Shown here one piece after another: positions 61,947 through 64,000 of a DNA stretch of 64,000 nucleotides. Origin of the DNA: Flammeovirga sp. EKP202 (lineage in GTDB: Bacteria > Bacteroidota > Bacteroidia > Cytophagales > Flammeovirgaceae); assembly GCF_014534745.1 (NCBI RefSeq), contig NZ_JACVVP010000022.1:1-64000 (forward strand), read 5' to 3'. Positions within the stretch are counted from its first letter, which is position 1; each line of letters starts with the position of its first letter. The notes under the pieces were generated by a model. The model worked only from the letters and a program-made list of their open reading frames with translations. It had not been told where the DNA came from and searched no databases. Made by a program: the position numbers and the translations under genes.

Positions 61947-62219
61947 ATGGTTTTTTTATTTAATACTATCTTGTTAATTTATTTGGTAATTTCAAACATT
62001 GCTATCTTATTTAAATTGTATAAGGCCTTTTTACAATATTTCTCTCCTTTGAAAGGTTACGCTTCTATCGCTCTTATTGTAATGACCCTTGGTGCTATTG
62101 ATTTTTATGTTTATGATGTAACAAGCAGTAAATTTGTTACAGCAGAAGAAAACAAAGAAGTTTTTCAACAAATTAAAGCAAGAAATTTAGACTTAAATTT
62201 ATTATCTCAAGAAGATTAA
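61947..62219 (+). CDS. Small two-segment membrane protein of unknown function
   Basis: A 90-residue protein with two membrane segments (about 4-25 and 38-55) and a short charged C-terminal tail (KEVFQQIKARNLDLNLLSQE). No family is recognised. It is flanked by a repeat-rich leader and followed by a strong terminator, so it is transcribed alone, which supports its being a real gene. Confidence 0.6.
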   Translation: MVFLFNTILLIYLVISNIAILFKLYKAFLQYFSPLKGYASIALIVMTLGAIDFYVYDVTSSKFVTAEENKEVFQQIKARNLDLNLLSQED

Positions 62220-62240
62220 TATTTTGAGTCACCAAATAGA

Positions 62241-62278
62241 AAAGGTTGCTACTTTTAAAAAGTAGCAACCTTTTTTTT
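62241..62278 (+). terminator. Rho-independent terminator after the small membrane protein gene
   Basis: A 16-bp stem AAAGGTTGCTACTTTT with AAAAGTAGCAACCTTT followed by TTTTT; the innermost A-T pairs probably open to form the loop. Confidence 0.88.
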
Positions 62279-62561
62279 ATTATTTCAGATCTATACTGTG
62301 TTTGATTTCCAAATCAATATTCCTGACTTGTTCTTTAAACCCCTAAGTACATTGTAAACTAAGTTTTCATCAACTTCCAATCTACCTTTCTACAAGTATT
62401 TATAGGATCTACTCTCAAGCATCCTTCTTCTTCATTTTTAACTTAAAACAAAAACGAACCAAAAAAGTCAAGACTTTGAACGCAAAAGCTAAATTACAGT
62501 TCAAAAGACAAATGAAATTGCTTTAATTAATGAAAACTAAGTCTAAAATAATTGAGAATTA

Positions 62562-62601
62562 AAAATGGTTGAGATTCCATTAATCGAATCCCAACCATTT
62601 T
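62562..62601 (-). terminator. Terminator after the GH97 gene
   Basis: An imperfect 16-bp stem AAAATGGTTGAGATTC with GAATCCCAACCATTTT, loop of 8; on the minus strand it is followed by TAATTCTCAAT, a weak T-tract. Confidence 0.7.
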
Positions 62602-62624
62602 CAAGATTTATATTTCCGAATTAC

Positions 62625-64000
62625 TTAGTCAAGTATTTTGAAATGAATAGCTGTACCACCACCTGCATTCATCTGAATCAACATTGCTTCACTTGAAGTA
62701 ACATTCTTTTCAGTGATCACGTATTTTGTTGGCTCGTTGAGATGTGTTGAGCCAGGTGCATCTGCATAGATAGTTGCTTTATAAAGTTTATTAGGTTCTA
62801 GGAAATCAAGACTCACGCTTACAGCTCTACCTGTTGCATCTGTTGCGGCTCCTAAAAACCATTCTTTATCAGTTCTTCTTGCTGTAATCGCAAACTCTCC
62901 AATTTCACCCGCTAACATTTTACTTTCATCCCAATCTGCAGTAGAAGAAGATAAAAATTGAAAGGCTTTCATTTCTTTTTCATAATTCTCTACTAAATCC
63001 GCAGCCATTTGTAAAGGACTATACAAAATAATAGACAATGCCAATTGCTTCACTAAAGTAGTATGTACTCTCGCTTCATTCATGATCTCAGCAGTAGTAT
63101 TCCAAGCCACACGATTAGGGTTATTTTCATACTTCACATCAAAAATGCCTGGAGTATAATCTACTGGACCACCTAACATCCTTGTAAATGGAATCGTAAC
63201 AGTATGATTTGGAGGGTTTCCATCACTCCAACCGTTCCATTCCATACCTCTTACACCTTCTCTAGTCATCATGTTTGGCCATGTTCTTCGAATACCTGTG
63301 GGTTTGATGGGTTCATGGGCATCTAACATGATTTTATGTTGAGCTGCCTTTTCAACGACTTTTCTATAATGGTTCACCATAAACTGACCATGATGATGTT
63401 CTCCTCTAGGATAAATTCCTCCAGCATACCCTGTTTTCAAAGCATGAATCCCTAGTTTTTCATACAGTTTGAACGCCTCATCCATGTATTTTTCATAAGC
63501 AGGAATATCGCCACCTGTTTCATTGTGCATGATCAAGTAAACTCCTTTATCCTGAGCATAGTTGGCAACTTCTTCTAAGTCATAACCTTTTGCGGGAGTG
63601 ATATGATCAAAGGCGTCTTTTTGTCCCCATTTATCCCAACCAGAGTTCCAGCCTTCTACTACTACACCCCCAATATTATTTTCAGAAGCAAAATCAATGT
63701 ATTTTTTTGCAGATGCTGTCGTGGCACCTTGTCTTGGTCCTTCTTTCCACTCTTTGGTACCGATGTGGAATTCCCACCAGATCCCTAAATATTGCATTGG
63801 CTGAATCCAAGAAGGATCTTTGATTTTAGAAGGTTCGTTAAGGTTTACTATAATGTTAGAGTTGACTAAATCTGCAGCCTTTTGCCCTACTTGTATCGTT
63901 CTCCAAGGTGTTTTCATAGGAGCTGTCGCTCTCACTTTATCACCATTTGACCAAGGTACTAATGCAGCATTATAAGTATATTTCTTATTGTCATCTAATT
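62625..64000 (-). CDS. Glycoside hydrolase family 97, alpha-glucosidase-like (partial, 5' end outside the window)
   Basis: At least 458 residues of the C-terminal part; the frame stays open to the window edge (LDDNKKYTYNAALVPWSNGD upstream of the apparent GTG at 63935), so the true start lies to the right. The catalytic (beta/alpha)8 domain is recognised by YLGIWWEFHIGTKEW, VVVEGWNSGWDKWG, LIMHNETGGDIPAYE and LDAHEPIKPTGIRRTWPNMM, then EGVRGMEWNG. The glutamates in HNETGG, TREGVRG and GMEWNG fit the calcium-dependent inverting SusB type, which acts on alpha-glucans. A beta-sandwich end (about the last 90 residues) closes the protein. It probably lies in the periplasm; the signal region is out of view. 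Confidence 0.9.
   Translation of the reverse strand, partial: LDDNKKYTYNAALVPWSNGDKVRATAPMKTPWRTIQVGQKAADLVNSNIIVNLNEPSKIKDPSWIQPMQYLGIWWEFHIGTKEWKEGPRQGATTASAKKYIDFASENNIGGVVVEGWNSGWDKWGQKDAFDHITPAKGYDLEEVANYAQDKGVYLIMHNETGGDIPAYEKYMDEAFKLYEKLGIHALKTGYAGGIYPRGEHHHGQFMVNHYRKVVEKAAQHKIMLDAHEPIKPTGIRRTWPNMMTREGVRGMEWNGWSDGNPPNHTVTIPFTRMLGGPVDYTPGIFDVKYENNPNRVAWNTTAEIMNEARVHTTLVKQLALSIILYSPLQMAADLVENYEKEMKAFQFLSSSTADWDESKMLAGEIGEFAITARRTDKEWFLGAATDATGRAVSVSLDFLEPNKLYKATIYADAPGSTHLNEPTKYVITEKNVTSSEAMLIQMNAGGGTAIHFKILD

Larger units (their letters stand above)
62220..62624. other. Intergenic stretch with two terminators
   Basis: About 400 bases between the small membrane protein gene and the convergent GH97 gene. 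It holds a terminator at each end (62241-62278 and 62562-62601); the middle is A+T-rich with no gene or RNA seen. Confidence 0.4.

Noticed and set aside
1-64000. tRNA, rRNA or CRISPR array
   Set aside because: No TpsiC-arm-like words in intergenic regions, no regular spaced repeats of 25-40 bases, and no rRNA signature were seen by reading; a tRNAscan or CRISPR search could not be run.

Overview
This window looks like a chromosomal segment of a marine, pigmented Bacteroidetes bacterium, most like the Cytophagales/Flammeovirga group. The signs are low G+C (by eye about one third), -7 elements of the TAnnTTTG type, a eukaryote-type GT3 glycogen synthase, a BamA with a Bacteroidetes-style start region, GH97 glycosidase, NtrC/histidine-kinase regulated ABC exporters, DUF1987/SiaC and a carotenoid cluster with CruF. 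The genus is inferred from gene content only; nothing in the window proves it.

Layout. 1-2.1 kb is an eroded strip: the end of an insertion sequence cuts a DUF1624 membrane protein gene, an FCP1-like HAD phosphatase gene carries a one-base frameshift inside its catalytic motif, and an Rpn-type PD-(D/E)XK nuclease follows. 2.2-8.6 kb holds a MacB/FtsX-type ABC exporter (ATPase plus two permeases), a lipoprotein, and an NtrC-type regulator overlapping its histidine kinase. 8.8-13.1 kb has a PAS histidine kinase with a response regulator, a nucleoside:H+ symporter, and a small orphan sensor-like protein overlapping a response regulator. 13.2-25.5 kb is mostly housekeeping: a subclass B1 metallo-beta-lactamase-like lipoprotein, a class V aminotransferase, a GT9 glycosyltransferase, DUF3137, RbfA, a polytopic membrane protein, a DUF1338 dioxygenase, UbiA prenyltransferase and DNA polymerase I.

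25.8-28.7 kb carries the most unusual gene: an 824-residue protein that matches the methyltransferase and C-terminal parts of type ISP restriction enzymes but has lost the catalytic NPPY motif and has no helicase or nuclease. It is convergent with a single-domain HIRAN protein. 28.8-34.1 kb has DUF1684, an EamA transporter, a helical membrane sensor-like protein, a SPOR-domain coiled-coil protein and a PspA-YbjN pair. 34.4-43.1 kb has glycogen synthase, acyl-CoA dehydrogenase, the uppS-bamA envelope operon and TRAP permeases without a binding protein.

43.2-49.5 kb is a seven-gene carotenoid cluster on the minus strand (crtI, crtB, idi, crtD, cruF, crtZ, crtYcd). Together these genes predict a monocyclic, hydroxylated carotenoid of the saproxanthin type: IPP/DMAPP balance, phytoene synthesis, desaturation, one beta ring, C-1' hydration, 3',4' desaturation and C-3 hydroxylation. 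49.7-64 kb holds a large glycosidase lipoprotein of a family I cannot name, a tiny lipoprotein, SelO, PyrF, a FabH-like synthase, a kinase-like ATPase without a histidine domain, a radical SAM/SPASM protein, a WYL regulator, AcpH, a potassium channel, SiaC-like DUF1987, a small membrane protein behind a repeat-rich leader, and a GH97 alpha-glucosidase running off the right edge.

No tRNA, rRNA or CRISPR array was seen. Many convergent gene ends are marked by clear hairpin terminators.
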